This document shows positions 44,994-57,689 of a stretch of 64,000 bases of DNA, piece after piece. The notes under the pieces are model-generated. The model did no database searches, was not told where the DNA came from, and saw only the letters and a list, made by a program, of their open reading frames with translations. A program made the translations under genes and the position numbers. Location: the NCBI GenBank assembly GCA_963556145.1, contig OY744462.1, positions 124,001-188,000 on the forward strand. Reading direction: 5' to 3'. The DNA is from Hygrocybe punicea (Eukaryota > Basidiomycota > Agaricomycetes > Agaricales > Hygrophoraceae). Position 1 is the stretch's first letter; each line of letters begins with the position of its first letter.

Positions 44994-46775
44994 ATGCCTA
45001 GTGAGTGCCACCATCCTCCACTCACAAGTTTTTTTTTGACCGGCGTGGTCAGTTGACCCAATAACGACAATTTCGCTACCTTTCCCTGCACCGTATGTTT
45101 CTCATTGTTTTCTGCCCATCATTTTACGACCGGGTCATTGTAGGTCTACAACGACAAGCACTGAGAGTAGCACTTCGACAGCAATAAGCACAACCATCTC
45201 CTCAGTTACTACCTTAACCACCTCCGCCACACCACCACCAACCCCTTCAATCACGTCGTCTTCGAGTTCATCAGACACCACGTCAACCTCATCGTCTACC
45301 ACCTCTCTCACTTCATCCAGCACCTCCACAACCCCGCCAACTCCGCCCACGTCCACCTCATCGTCACAGACACCCAGCTCTTCAACCGTCCGCATAACCT
45401 CATCAGGCACGGGCGGCATTGTCACTGTCACCTCAATCATCGAGAGTACCCCAACAGACTCCTTCACACCGGCTCAATCGAGTGGATCCACCGCCCCGAA
45501 ATCGTAAGTAGTCAGCCGGGGACCCGGATGATTTCTCTTCCTTTCCGAGATGTTTCACAACATGTGACCAATGATTCTCTTGTGACAGATTCTTCCAAAA
45601 CACAGCCGCAGTGACAGGAGTATTCACAGTCGTAGGCCTCATCGCTCTTGCCCTCCTCTTTGTTTGCATCACCAACGCCGTCCGACGCCGGCGCGCACAA
45701 CAATTCGATCGAGATGTTGCTGAAGCAGCAGCGGCAGCAGCTGATGCCCAACCGCCCGTCTTCGACGATGACGACACCCCATACGGGGCTGGCGGGAACT
45801 TCACCAGGTATTCTGACAACAGCCACGGCACGTACGGCCAGCCTCCCATGACCCACAACGGGGGCGGCGTAGAAAGCTACGGCATGAACGAGATGCACCA
45901 GTACGATCCGTTCGCCACCAGTGCAGGTGCAGCTGGTGTCGGAGTCGGTGCAGCCATGCAGCGGGCCCGGAGCCGGAAGGAGATTCGCCCAGATGGCGGG
46001 ATTGGCCCAGGCGGAATGGCTGGGTACGATGTCGGGAGTGGGGTCGCGCCTGGGTATGGCGAGCACTCTTCGCCGTATCCCGTCTTTTCCGGTGCGCCGG
46101 CGCAACAGCACGCCATGATGTACGACTCGCCTCCTGGGGGACGATACACGACACCCGGAAATCCTGGCTTCGACTTGTTGGATGGTGCAGGATTAGCTGC
46201 CGCAGGTGCTGGCGCTGCGCATGTAACTCGGGGTCCTTCTGTGCATACCCAACAAACGGCGTATTCGGATCTTTCACGGAACAAATCACACGGTACTCGT
46301 ACTCTTGGCCCAGATGGCTTTTATGGAACGGGAAGCAGTGGCCAAGATTCTGCAGCCAGCGAATCCTATGCTGCCCATTACCAGCCTGGATACCAGCATC
46401 GGCCTCCGCATATGCATGGCGACGGTAATGTCAATACGGGTGGAGAAGATGCCTACGGTGGATACATTGGCCAGCAGCAGCAGCAACAGCAGCAGCAACA
46501 GCATTTGCCATCTCATGGGACAGTGAACCTAAGTTCACCTCCCGGTATACCTGCAGCGCAGGATGGATCGGGTAGCGATTACAGTGATGCAGAGCAAGTC
46601 CCTGATAGTTCCGGAGGGGGGAAGCATGTTGTAGGAGATGATGGAAGCCAGGCGAGTCTTCGAGACGAAGAAGATTACGAGCTAGAAAGAGGCAAACGAG
46701 TGTTGAAGGTGAGTTCTTTTTTGAGCCCATAAAATCACGGTGTTGACGACGACGAGATAGGTGGCGAACCAGTAA
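44994..46775 (+). CDS. Ser/Thr-rich single-pass membrane protein, uncharacterised
   Basis: Five exons: 44,994-45,000, 45,053-45,092, 45,144-45,503, 45,589-46,708 and 46,761-46,775, giving about 513 residues. The N-terminal 135 residues are almost all Ser, Thr and Pro, as in heavily O-mannosylated cell-wall-facing ectodomains. One hydrophobic segment follows (GVFTVVGLIALALLFVCIT, residues about 143-161), then a basic stop-transfer NAVRRRRAQQF, and a long Gly/Tyr/Ser-rich cytoplasmic tail with a polyglutamine run near 46,470 and an acidic end. This layout resembles Mid2/Wsc-type wall-stress sensors, but there is no WSC cysteine domain and no signal peptide at the chosen start (MPIDPITTISLPFPAP). 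A sensor role is therefore only a suggestion. The last exon encodes VANQ. Confidence 0.8.
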
Positions 46776-47087
46776 ACGGCGGTTTCTGATACCAAAACAT
46801 GTTATCCTTGGACTGTTCAATTGTCTCACCACCCCAAGACCGTTCGCTGCTTATTTATCAGTATTTTTTAATGTTTGCGGTGTACAACCCTTCTTGGAAT
46901 GGGGGGTATTTTTTCTTGTTGCCCAACAAATGTTTTATTGCGTGTATTCGGTTATATGCAAAAATATATGCGCCCCTGCGTCAATCCAAGGTACACTGCA
47001 GTTTTTACAAGCAAGTGTTCATGGTGGAATTGCTAACAGGACTCGGTGCAGCGACATTCTAACCCCTGGGGAGAGAACGAAGCTGGT

Positions 47088-47807
47088 TCAGCCAAGGTCG
47101 ACGCCGCCCACCTTGACCTCGATTTTTATGGGGAAGGGAGATATGCCTGTGGCGTTTGTGATAAGGGGGACGGCAGTCCGACCACGCTCAGAGGATGTGT
47201 GTGTGAGCATTGTGTGGAGAGAAGTGGAGAGGGTGGAAGCGAGAGTTGTGTTGAAAACCTGGCGGTCTTAGAAGGGGCGGTGAGAACGGAAAGGGGGAAG
47301 GATGGAAGCGAGACGAACCACGTTCGGACTTGTGTTGTCGAACTTCTGCGTTGATGACCCACTGTTCCCATGGTACTTCCTCTTCGGCCATGTAAACCTG
47401 AAACCAAGATTTCTTTGGGCGTTTTTCTGAGAATGTTAGCAGTATCTGTAAGGGTTGAATGTCGAGCGTTGAGCGTTGATCATGAGCGTGTGGGGCATGG
47501 AGTAAGCGCTGACTTGACCACGTTTTATTGGAGCAGATTCCATGGCTTTCCAAAAAGCAAGGACGTTGTCGTCGACGAGGTCTTCGATGTGTGGGTCTGC
47601 TACACCGGGCATGGTAACGTCGAGGACTTCGAATGACTGCGGGCGGACTGTGCCAAAAAGCCGATGAAAGAGTATGGCATGCAGAACTGCCCGCAGGACC
47701 TCCTTTGTCGTATGGCGATCCAGTACCTGTACACAAGCTGGTGAGTCTTTCTCTTCCTTCTTTTGCTTTTTCTACCTCACAATATCGATCGATACGACGT
47801 TGTTCAT
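47088..47807 (-). CDS. ATG101: Autophagy-related protein 101 (ATG101)
   Basis: ATG101 is a HORMA-fold partner of ATG13 in the ATG1/ULK kinase complex that starts autophagosome formation in fungi other than budding yeast, and in animals. Four exons on the minus strand: 47,807-47,781, 47,726-47,514, 47,445-47,319 and 47,266-47,088, total 181 residues. The sequence begins MNNVVSIDIVLDRHTTKEVL, then RAVLHAILFHRLFGTVRPQS, VLDVTMPGV, SEKRPKKSWFQVY with VPWEQWVINAEVR, and FNTTLASTLSTSLHTML, ending GISPFPIKIEVKVGGVDLG. The WF motif and the PWEQW core are typical of the family. All frames close exactly. One donor is GTTCGT, weaker than usual. The first exon of 27 bases makes this gene easy to miss. 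It converges with the membrane protein and diverges from the beta-glucosidase. Confidence 0.92.
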
Positions 47808-48112
47808 CGTTGTTATAACGATTGCCTTTTCTGTCCCTTCCAAGGATCTTCGTCCCTGCGTCTCACTTACGTCGACGGCCACCTTCAACGGGCATTTCAA
47901 AATGTCCCGTTTGAAAAATGAAATGAAAAAAGAAGTGAAACTCATGCTGTTGGTGTCCGTCCCCAACGACCAGGAAAAATATCGGTTAAACGGACCCCAC
48001 CCTTAGACGATGAGGCGGACTGGTTTGCTCAAATATCGAACTCCCTAGTTGCAACCCGGAAAAAAAAAACACTTCTCCCTCTCCCGATAATTTTTTCGAA
48101 TTGGAGTTATCA

Positions 48113-51100
48113 ATGTCGCCTTCAGATTTCGCCAAGGCCTCACTCGCCCAAGTTCTCGACAGCTTGACAACTGACGAGGCAATACTATTGACGGCTGGAG
48201 TGGGACTGTGGAACACCCATCAAGTTCCCAGATTGGGTGTACCTTCTCTCAAGGTCCCTTTTTGCCGATTGTTCTCCGTCATTGGTAAAAACATCTGTTG
48301 CTCATTGTCATCTCCCCCAGGTGACCGATGGTCCCAGCGGTATCCGAGGAAATCATTTTTTCATGGGAACTCCTGGAAAATGCCTTCCTGTAAGTCTTTC
48401 TTTGTCGCACAAACCCAAACCTCAAAACATCTCTCTGCTACTCAGTGCGCCACCGCCCTCGGATCCACTTGGGACATAAATCTCATTGAGGAGGTGGGAA
48501 TCAAGTTGCTAGCTCCAGAGGCCAAGCTAAGAGCGGCATCCCTCATCCTCGCCCCAACATGCAACATCCAAAGAGTATGATCTGTCCCTCACCCTCCCGC
48601 AAAATGCCTGAGCCTAATCTTCATCTTTATCAGAGTCCTTTGGGCGGAAGGGTATGGCTAAATTTGTACCGGCGAACCCTTATATCAAATCCTCGTCTTT
48701 TAGAGTTTTGAAAGTTTTTCCGAAGATCCTTTCCTCTCCGGCATGATGTCCGCAGCCTATGTGAATGGCATCCAAAAAGGAGGGATCGGTTCTGCCATTA
48801 AACATTTTGTGTACGTTGTCGGTTTCTGGATGATACTAATGGCTTCTTACCTCTATGGATGCAAGCGCCAATGACAAGGAGGATGACAGGATGGGCTACA
48901 GCAGCGTCGTCAGTGAGCGAGCTCTACGAGAGATATATCTCATGCCATTCATGTTGGCCCAAAAATACGCAAAACCTTGGTCCTATATGACTGCGTACGC
49001 CGAAGCACCCTGAATTATTTTCTTGCAAATGCTTTCGTCTGTCACTCATTTCTGGACTACTTCAGGTACAACCGCGTTAACGGCACCCACGTATCTGAGA
49101 ATCGCCACCTTCTGCAGAACATCCTCCGGGACGAATGGAAATTCGATGGTATGGTTATGAGCGATTGGTAAGGTTATCACTAGTTCATTTCATTCTTTGT
49201 TATATACTGTTCCTGCGCTTCACGTTGATTTATTTTCGCCTATGGCCAAAATTTCTTTCTCAGGTTCGGGGTATACAGCGTAGATCTAAGTTTCAATGCT
49301 GGTTTAGACTTGGAAATGCCTGGGACCAACAAATGGAGGACTCTAGACCTGGTGAACCGCTCCATCATTTCTAGGAAGGTCACCATAAAAACAATCAAGG
49401 AACGGGCTGCCAAGGTTCTCGCGCTGGTTCAGAAATGCGCCAAAGCTTCCCCTGAGGTCCGTTCTAGTTCTGTCCTCACATTGTCAGGCCGGCTTCCGAC
49501 TGAGCTTCTGACAGATTCTCGACGGCGATGGCAAAGAGAGGACAGTAGAAAAGGACGAAGACAAGGTATTAATGCGCCATGTCGCGGCGGAATCCATTGT
49601 TCTTCTGAAGAATAAAGGGAACGTTCTACCTCTCCGTCCCCAAGAACTGAAAAAAGTCGCAATCGTTGGAGGCAATGCCAAAGCAGCAGTTTTATCCGGA
49701 GGAGGTTCCGCAGTCTCCAAAGCATCTTATTTCGTCTCTCCGTACGATGGTATCGAGAAAGTACTCCTCTCTTCCAATATAGAGGTCACATATGGCGAAG
49801 GAGCTAGAGGTACGTTCAAGTCGTCGTTGAGGATGTTCTTCATTCGCTCATTTTCGATTTAACCAAGGCTACAAGGTGATGCCCTCTCTCGACTTAGAGA
49901 TATCCACGGAAAGTGGTGAGCGAGGCTGGATAGCTTCATGGCACTGCCATATGAGCAACGACAGCATGATTCCAGTGGAACAACCCTTGGAGACGCATTT
50001 GGTTGACGAAACCCGGATCTTCGTTAGCACGTCCGCTCCGAAGAATCTTACACGTATATGGACTCTCAGGCTACGCGGGCAGCTCCGTCCTCGTCCATAC
50101 GATACCAACTTCGAATTCGGATTAATTTCTGCTGGCAGAGCCAAGGTTAGACCGCCCCTCCTCTGCAACTTTTATGCTCACAAGGTTTGTAGCTGTATGT
50201 CGACGGAGGACTGGTAATCGACAACTGGACCCGCCAGCGTCGTGGTGAGTTTTTCTTCGGCTCGGGATCGGAAGAGGAGAAGGGTGTGCTTGCTATGGAG
50301 GCAAATAAGATACATCAAATATTGGTTGAATTTTGCAATGTACGGGCACCTGCCGATGGCGACGAGGACGAGACAGTCATGGACTGTAATTCGGGTGTGC
50401 GTCTAGGAGGCGCAGAAGTGCAAGACGCGGATGACTTGATCGAAAGGGCGGTCTCGATAGCGAGGGATGCGGATGTAGTCATTGCTGTGGTGGGCCTGAA
50501 TGCGGATTGGGAAACAGAAGGTCACGATCGAACCACGCTGGCGTTGCCCGGCCGTACAGATGAACTGATATTGAAGGTGGCTGCCGCCAATCCAAAAATC
50601 GTTGTGGTAACACAGTCGGTACGTAACCTCCCTTTTTCATCAACATGAAAATGTCATCGACTTTGAATCCAGGGATCTGCTATCACCATGCCTTGGGTCG
50701 ACTCCGTCGCTGGAATTGTGCAGTCATGGTACCTAGGGAATGCCACTGGCGACGCAATCTCGGACGTCTTGTTTGGGAAAGTGAATCCTTCGGGCAAGTT
50801 GCCGCTAACGTTTCCGAAACGACTCGAAGACGTTCCTTCATTTTGCCATTTTGGTTCTGAAAATGGCATTGTACATATGGTTTCTTCTTCTTTGCTTGAA
50901 GCCATGAATTAAACAAATTATTCCTGCTTTGCTTAGGTTCATTACGCGGAAGACTTGTTTGTGGTGAGGGATTTTTTCCAATCGTGAGCGATTTATCATT
51001 AACGAAATGTCTGAAGGGGTACAAACATTACCACCAAGTGAAGACCACTCCATTGTTTGCGTTCGGGTATCGGCAATCACTCTTTCATTCTGCTCAAGTA

Positions 51101-51528
51101 ACTAATCTTGCCATTGCAGTCACGGTCTTTCGTACACACAGTTTGCCTACCATAATCTGCGGCTTTCTGAACCCATCTTTTCCGACGACGACTTGAGCAT
51201 AACCGTTTCAGTCGAAATCGAAAACACAGGTCGGGTGACGGGGTCAGAAGTCGTCCAGCTCTATGTCACACTTCCAACAACATCCGCCCTTACCCACCCC
51301 CCACTCCAGCTCAAGGCTTTCGCTAGAGTTAGAGATCTGGCGCCGGGTATGTGCGAGAGGGTGAACATGCAACTGGACAAGTATGCAGTATCGTACTGGG
51401 AGGAGAGGACATACCGTTGGATTGCGGAGAAGGGAAAGTACATGATACGTGTGGGTCCCAGCAGCGAGAACTTCCCGCTGTGGTCGTCGTTTGTCTTGAC
51501 ACAAGGGATTGTATGGTGTGGGCTTTGA
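48113..51528 (+). CDS. GH3 beta-glucosidase with PA14 domain
   Basis: It hydrolyses terminal beta-glucosides such as cellobiose. About fifteen exons run from [20 protein letters not shown] to [14 protein letters not shown]. Domain order: GH3 N-terminal barrel ([48 protein letters not shown]; the nucleophile Asp in MVMSDWFGVYS near 49,160), GH3 C-terminal domain ([17 protein letters not shown]) split by an inserted PA14 ([12 protein letters not shown] to [12 protein letters not shown], 49,910-50,240), the rest of the C-domain ([38 protein letters not shown]), and a fibronectin-III-like end ([16 protein letters not shown]). One exon of 18 bases (48,634-48,651) encodes SPLGGR. There is no signal peptide, so it is probably intracellular, like the Kluyveromyces-type PA14 enzymes. 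The ATG at 48,113 is the first in frame. Confidence 0.9.
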
Positions 51529-51839
51529 AGGTCTAGAAATGCATGGGCCATAGCTGTCCCTCTGAGTCTGTCAGTCACGGTAGTCCTGTCGAATTGGAGG
51601 AATGCAGATCTATACCAAATCACCGTGAGTGATTGGGGTCCGGCTTGACATGTGGCAAAAGGTGGTTCTGGCATGCGGCACTCGTACTGGTACTTGTAAA
51701 TGATGGTCAAGGTCTCAGAATCTAAGTAGCTACAGTACATTTCTATACTCTCTTATGTTTCTTGTAAGTATTCTTGCAAGCTTGTCTTCACCGGTCCTCT
51801 CATGTCTTTCTTCAGGGTTCGGTGTTTCATACGGTCAAC

Positions 51840-53939
51840 ATGAAGCCGCCCACCGACTCTCTTTTTCCGCCAGCTGGCCAGGGCTTGCCTCGTTATTCAG
51901 CTCTTGCTCGACCATCCCCCCAGCGGCTGCCCAATAAACCCCCTGCGTCCAGCTGTCAACACACCGGGCCCAATCATGATTCATGCGGATTTATGTGCAA
52001 CCTATCTCTTCAACATGCACACTCCGATCGAGCGCTCACCTATCATGCTATGCTGCCATCCAGCACCCAGGAAAACAGTATACTGCTACCGGGCGCAAAA
52101 GAGTGTCCGCCATCATTATTTACGGTCCACGGCGGCGGCGTCCTTGACTCGCCCCTAGTCATGCGCCGCGAGTCACTGGCCGCGCACACTCCCATTTCCC
52201 CGCCTCCCACCCTCCCGTCCATGACGCTGGCCCTGCCAGAGATGGAGAGCGAGCTCTTAACCACACATGATGGAGATCGCCTCCAATCATCGCTATCGGA
52301 GAGTCCCATGACACCATATCGTGATGATGATGGCGATGGTGATGGCAGATTGTTCTTCGACACAGAAGACCTAGATTTGACTAGCGACGAGGTCATTGGA
52401 CTAGCTTCTCTCCAGCTTCTCTCTCCCCTGCCGCCGAAATGGGAACCCCGCAAGATGGTCGACATCGAATCAGAGGCCTCAGCACTCCGAGTTGGCCTCT
52501 CTTGCCAGACCATGGGTAGGGTTCCTGTCCAAGTTTCGGCTCTGGGAGATCCCACGAGCGAGGCATGGCCTTCTCCGCATATGCATGAGACCAGTTGTGA
52601 ATCGGCATCGATATTCCCCTTGCCTCCGATATCTTCATTTGATCTGATCGTGGAGCTTGACAGAGAGGTGCCGCCATCACATTCAGTTGATAATTTTGGG
52701 CAACATACCTTTCTGTTTTCGAGTCAGTTTTGTCCTACTACCGTCAACCCCTCTGAGTGGGAATCCACTGCTACGTTATCTGCCCCACCATACACCCGGG
52801 TCACTTCTATTCTCGCATTTCCAGAACCACCACATCACACTTCAGACACGGACGATAGTACATATTGGTCCACTCCACCAATCTTGCCTCCCCTCGATAT
52901 ACCTGAGGCCTCTCATACCCCTTCTCAAACTTGCTTTTGCACTCCGGCTGGGCTGGTGGACTGGCGATGTGATGAGACGGAACGTGTTCCACCGGATGAC
53001 GACGAAGAGGATGACTCGGCGGGTAATGCTCATCAATTGAATGTAGACCCCGTGTTGGACGAACCATCAGATTCTACCTCCCTTCGACTAACTCAACCTG
53101 ACGCAGGCGTCATTTCGGACGAAACGCAAGTCACTACCCATGCAAAACACTTACATTTGGGCCTGCCGGCCACTGTTTCGCTTGAAGCTTCAAACCTCCC
53201 CGATATCGACAATATTGGGATCAGTTTGGTTCCTTCTCCCTCCCGCCGATCATTCACTTCACTTCCTGCGATAGATCCTGCTGATGAGGTCCTGTCCCCC
53301 TCTCCAACCACTAGTCACCGCCTCCGCACGCTTCCAGGTGCGGATACCGACGACGACCTGATCCCACCAGATCTGTCTTCTCCAGATAGCCTACCGGAGC
53401 CCACATTGACTATCCCTTCGCCGTGCACCAGCCTCTTGCTCATCCACGATCCGAACGACATTCCGCCCCCACGATCTCCTTCGCCAGAGAACTTCGACCT
53501 CGACCTATCATTGGATGACAACGCCGATCCTGATCTCCAAAGGCTATGCTTGCTTCGCAAGCGCGCCAATGCCGCCGAGCGCACCGCGTGGGCCCTTGAG
53601 ATGCAGATGCTTGCGCAAGGCGAGGTGCACCGACGTGCGGAGGCGCGTCGCGTGCGCAAACGCGAGAAAGAGCGGAGCAGGGAGGTTGGCGCTCTCCTAC
53701 GGCTCAAGGTTAGTGCCGACATGCAGCCGCAGGCGGCGTCGGTTGGGAGAATGGGCCCGATCGTGGGCTCTAAGCGGATGATCAGCAGCTTGTCGCAGCT
53801 GGTCGCCCGGATGATATTCCGCCGGCACGAGACCTTCCGGCCGCTCGCGAAGCGTAAGTCGGCCGGTACCTTACGCGTGTACGTTGGGTCTCCGCTCTCA
53901 CGGTCTGTCGTAGCAGATTGCGATGAGGCGGATCCCTAA
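51840..53939 (+). CDS. Uncharacterised acidic, Ser/Pro-rich protein with basic C-terminal helix
   Basis: A single long open frame of 699 residues from ATG 51,840 (MKPPTDSLFPPAGQG). Most is low-complexity Ser/Pro/Thr/Asp sequence without a recognised domain. Acidic runs include YRDDDGDGDG near residue 160 and PDDDEEDDSAG near 385. Near the C-terminus is a charged helix, DPDLQRLCLLRKRANAAERT ... RRVRKREKERSREVGALLRL (53,530-53,705), which may bind nucleic acid or a partner. I do not recognise the family. A 63-base stop-free GTAAGT...GCAG segment (53,854-53,916) is probably an intron near the end; splicing it changes only the last residues, to AKHCDEADP. The real start could lie in an upstream exon (51,750-51,840 is also open). 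Confidence 0.7.
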   Translation: MKPPTDSLFPPAGQGLPRYSALARPSPQRLPNKPPASSCQHTGPNHDSCGFMCNLSLQHAHSDRALTYHAMLPSSTQENSILLPGAKECPPSLFTVHGGGVLDSPLVMRRESLAAHTPISPPPTLPSMTLALPEMESELLTTHDGDRLQSSLSESPMTPYRDDDGDGDGRLFFDTEDLDLTSDEVIGLASLQLLSPLPPKWEPRKMVDIESEASALRVGLSCQTMGRVPVQVSALGDPTSEAWPSPHMHETSCESASIFPLPPISSFDLIVELDREVPPSHSVDNFGQHTFLFSSQFCPTTVNPSEWESTATLSAPPYTRVTSILAFPEPPHHTSDTDDSTYWSTPPILPPLDIPEASHTPSQTCFCTPAGLVDWRCDETERVPPDDDEEDDSAGNAHQLNVDPVLDEPSDSTSLRLTQPDAGVISDETQVTTHAKHLHLGLPATVSLEASNLPDIDNIGISLVPSPSRRSFTSLPAIDPADEVLSPSPTTSHRLRTLPGADTDDDLIPPDLSSPDSLPEPTLTIPSPCTSLLLIHDPNDIPPPRSPSPENFDLDLSLDDNADPDLQRLCLLRKRANAAERTAWALEMQMLAQGEVHRRAEARRVRKREKERSREVGALLRLKVSADMQPQAASVGRMGPIVGSKRMISSLSQLVARMIFRRHETFRPLAKRKSAGTLRVYVGSPLSRSVVADCDEADP

Positions 53940-54211
53940 CTTCAACCACGGAACGGAACGAGTTCGTAATTTCAGTCAATGTTCGACACATGTTCTTCAA
54001 CAACACATCCACACATGCTTCTCTGTAGCTTTTAGTATTTCCATTATTTCCAGACCATCTAAAGAAGTAATATTAGGAATAATATATCTTCTTGATGGCA
54101 TCCGCATTGCGCAGTCCATGCGAAACAACAATATTCAATACACCTTCAATCTACAACAAGTACCGCGAACGAAAGCGAAATAGGAAAACAGCAGTGGGAA
54201 GTTCACGCCAA

Positions 54212-57200
54212 TCATCTTGAGGGTACTAGTGACCCGGGGATCACATCTACTGCTTCATGCAGCTGCTGATTCCGCTTCTGCGCAAGCTCCAACTGTTTTT
54301 GCAGACTCCTGCCAGGACAAGGACACGATTAGTATATTCATGGTAACTGAAAGAGCGATGACTAACTTCAGGTTGTTTTCTAGCTCAGCGACTCGCTCCT
54401 TGCTTCCTTGCCGTTCCCGCTTCACTCTCTCTTCTGCGGCCCTCAACCTCGCCTCATATTCTTTTACTCTTGCCTCCCATTTAGTATCTGCAACCGAGCA
54501 CTTTTGGTTTATTGCAGTCATCTTCTCCTCCGACGCGAGCAGTTGATTCTGCGCGTTGATCAACCTTCGTTCTGCATTCGTCGCACGCGCCGATAACGCT
54601 CGCAATTCCATTCCATCAGTCTGTCCTGGCCGCTTCATCCCAGCCAGTTGTGCGGCCATATCCGCATTGGCAGTCTAGAGACAATTGACGAAAATGTTTC
54701 AAAAGCCAGGAGATGATGAGATGAGATTAGATGAGATGAATACCTTGATGGCGTCGAGCTCGCCCTCCTTTGTGCTGAATTTCCGCCGCCAAGTTGCTTT
54801 CATTTCCGCGTAAGTCTTCACGCTGCTTTCAAACTTGTCGATCTGTTTCCACCGCATATCCAGCTGTTTCCGCATCTCGGACAGTTTCTCCGTGAACCGG
54901 ACTTCGATATCTTTGCAACGATTGTCGAAATCGAGCTGTATCTGGCTTAACGCTTTGAGCCTGGTGATCAGATTGTCATGGAAAACACTAAAGTTGGTGA
55001 ATGGTTTTGTCTCGGCCTGGCCGCCTTTCTTCTGTGTTCGGCGAGTGAGCTAATACGAAAGGCAATTCACGATGATACTCACTGGTGTTTTGTCAACACC
55101 GAGGATTTTGTCCATGTACTGATAGATTGTGAGCAACAAGGTGTTCCTCTCCGTAAGCTGATCCCTGTATTGACTTTCGGCAGACAAAAGCGACCTCTGG
55201 TCCTTCGACAGCCGCTGCTCTAAATCTCCAACCCTCGCTCTGAATGTCGCAAGCTCGCTCTCCGTACTCCGCAAATTTCCCTGCACGACGTTTAATTTCT
55301 CAGACACGTTCAACCTGGCCTGCGTCTGCTCTGCTAACTGACTCGCCAAGGCCTGATTCTGCGCATGTAGTTGGTCAACCATGGCGTCCCGTTCGCGGTT
55401 TTTGCTCTCTCGGTCACCCACATCCTGCCGTGAACGTGCGAGGTCGTCCTCGAGTCTCTCCAGATCGCGCTTGAGCCGATCTACTTCAAGTTGCAACGAA
55501 AATCTCGCAGTCGTCTGTGTTTCCCCAGCTCGCTTCGACTCTGCCTCGAGTGTCTGCAAGCTACTTTGGACGGCGTCGAGATCTGACTCTCGAAGAGCAA
55601 GCAAGGACTGCGTCCTCGCAAGTTCATTTGATATGCTTTGAAGGGCAGATTCCTTTGCCTCCAATGACCGTCGCTCACGACGTAGTTCGATTTCGTGCTC
55701 TCTGTCGGCAGCATCCAACTCTGACTCTGCGCGTTCTCGGGCACTACGTTCCCGCTGGGCTTCTTCGATGAGGCCCTCCACATGTCTTGCCAACTCTTCT
55801 TGCCGACATTGGTGGGTATTTATCTCTTGACAGCACGATTCGTACAGCTTCGCCATATCTTGAAGTTGCAACTTCAATGCAGCCACTTTCTATAAGATAC
55901 ATGTCCGTTCAATCTCGGCCGTGGACTTCCTTAAAAATTGATACTCACATCTTTGAGTGCCACGGACAAGGCTTCTAGCCTCTGACGTTCAGCAGCCTCA
56001 TCTTCCCGCAACTTCTCACTCTCCTCCTTTAATCGATCATTTTCGTCTTCAAGAATGTAGACCTGCTCACTGAGCTTCTCGATCACTTGATTTGCAGCCT
56101 GAATCTCGGCGTCCTTCTCCTCGGTATCTTGCTCAAGATGGGCAAGGGCAGCCTCAAATTTGGTATGAAGATCGTCGGTGTTAGCTTCCAGTTCTGATAT
56201 GTTGAGTCGTAAATCTTTGGACTCGGATTCCCGTTCAGCTAGGACCTGTCGGTGAAGAGGTCAGCTAGCTGCGGCTTGTGAGATGATATGGTCCTACGTC
56301 ACGAAGTTCTTCCACCTGCCCTCTGGCCTCTTCCACCTCTCCTCTCCACTCGTCCTCGACGACCTCAACGATTCTCTCATGTTCCGCCACCAAATCAAGA
56401 ATCTCCCTTTGCTTCATCTCGATATCATCCTCTTTTTGCTGCAGTTCGATCATCGCAGCAGCCAACTTGTCACGCAGCGCATTTAGATCCTCCTCCACCG
56501 CCTCGCGCTCTTCTCTCTCCTCTAAAATTTGCGCCCGACTCTGACTACGCTCGATGGACTCAGCCTCCCGCCTTCTCTGTATATCCTCAACTTGCAACTT
56601 CAAAGCATCGATTTCATCCGCCAGATCCTCCTTCTCGTCATCCCTTTGCGCAAGCAACTCGACGTTGTCCTCCATCCTTGCCTTTAGGTCTGCGTTCTCA
56701 ACCTCAAGCTCCTCGATCTTCCTCTTCAGCCGTTCCTTCCGGGGTTCGCTGCCTTCCTCTTGACTAACAGAGACCTCGGCCCCTCCTCTTTCTACCATCT
56801 CCTTCAACCGCTCGATCTCATCCATATTATCCTCCAGCAACCCTCTCGCATTCTCCAACTCTGCCTCCAACTCTGCATTGCGAGCGTCCGCGTCTCGCAA
56901 AGCGTGATCGTCTTCTTGAAGGACAGGCCGTCTCCTCAATTCCCTGAGTTCTCTTTCTCTTTCCTGCAATTTTTCTTCCAAATCGCGTTCACGCCCACGT
57001 GCGCCAGTGGCACCCGTTCCCCGCTCAAGTTCCCTCTCCAACTCCAGGACCAACTTTTTCAACTTTTTCATCTCCATTCCACGTTGCTGGACCTCGATCT
57101 TGAGAGTGATGTTTTGTTTCAAGGCTGCATCGATTTGGTCAGGGGCGAGTTGCGCCAAACGCTCTTCGAGAAAATGAACTCGTAGTTTGATATTGAAGTT

Positions 57201-57572
57201 TTCCTTCTTGAGATTATCGATGTGCTTGGGGAACCCGTGTTCAATTCAAAAATAAGAGAGTAAACAATATAAATTTACCTTTTCCTGGTCTCGAAGGGTA
57301 AGGGTGACCCCTTTCGTACCTCCTACACTGGATCTAGTGCGCTTATGTCGCGTTGCGGCTGGAGTATCAGGTCCGTCTCCCCACCTTTTCCGCTCTGTTC
57401 CAGGAGTATCAAGCAAATCGCCGTCTGTGACGTCTTCTTGGTTGAAAGAACTCGATCGCCCTGTGATTTGGGTAACGACGTCCTCCTTTCTTCCCAGATG
57501 CGGGAGTGCAGCGGAAGGCGAAGGTGTCGAGAGGAGAGCTGACGAGGGGGTGGTGGATTGCGGCGAGGCCAT
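54212..57572 (-). CDS. CM1 (centrosomin N-terminal motif) coiled-coil protein, gamma-tubulin complex receptor
   Basis: Proteins of this class (Mto1, Pcp1/Spc110, ApsB, centrosomin) dock gamma-tubulin complexes on spindle pole bodies or cytoplasmic microtubule centres. From ATG 57,572 a Ser/Thr/Pro-rich head (about 90 residues) leads to a clear CM1 motif across the first intron: LTLRDQEKHIDNLKKENFNI then KLRVHFLEERLAQLAPDQID (57,300-57,150). The rest is nearly continuous heptad coiled coil (57,100-54,300), including ELEVENADLKARMEDNVELL and RLKRDLERLEDDLARSRQDV, cut by introns at about 57,225-57,278, 56,246-56,297, 55,890-55,950, 55,040-55,080, 54,675-54,745 and 54,310-54,370. It ends QLELAQKRNQQLHEAV ... 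PGSLVPSR. No PACT or other C-terminal targeting domain is obvious, so it is nearer Mto1/ApsB than Pcp1 by exclusion only. Confidence 0.85.
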
Positions 57573-57689
57573 CAGCAAAAGTGCGCAAACCATGCATGGA
57601 GCAGCCCTCACAGGCCTCACCGCCCCTCCGACAACCAAACAAAGTCACGTGAGGGGTACCTCACGACTTTTTTTACTGACCAAGTACCT

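Noticed and set aside
45611..46111. Minus-strand frames opposite the membrane protein
   Set aside because: Shadow frames in GC-rich coding DNA; the plus-strand gene has matching splice sites and a membrane segment.
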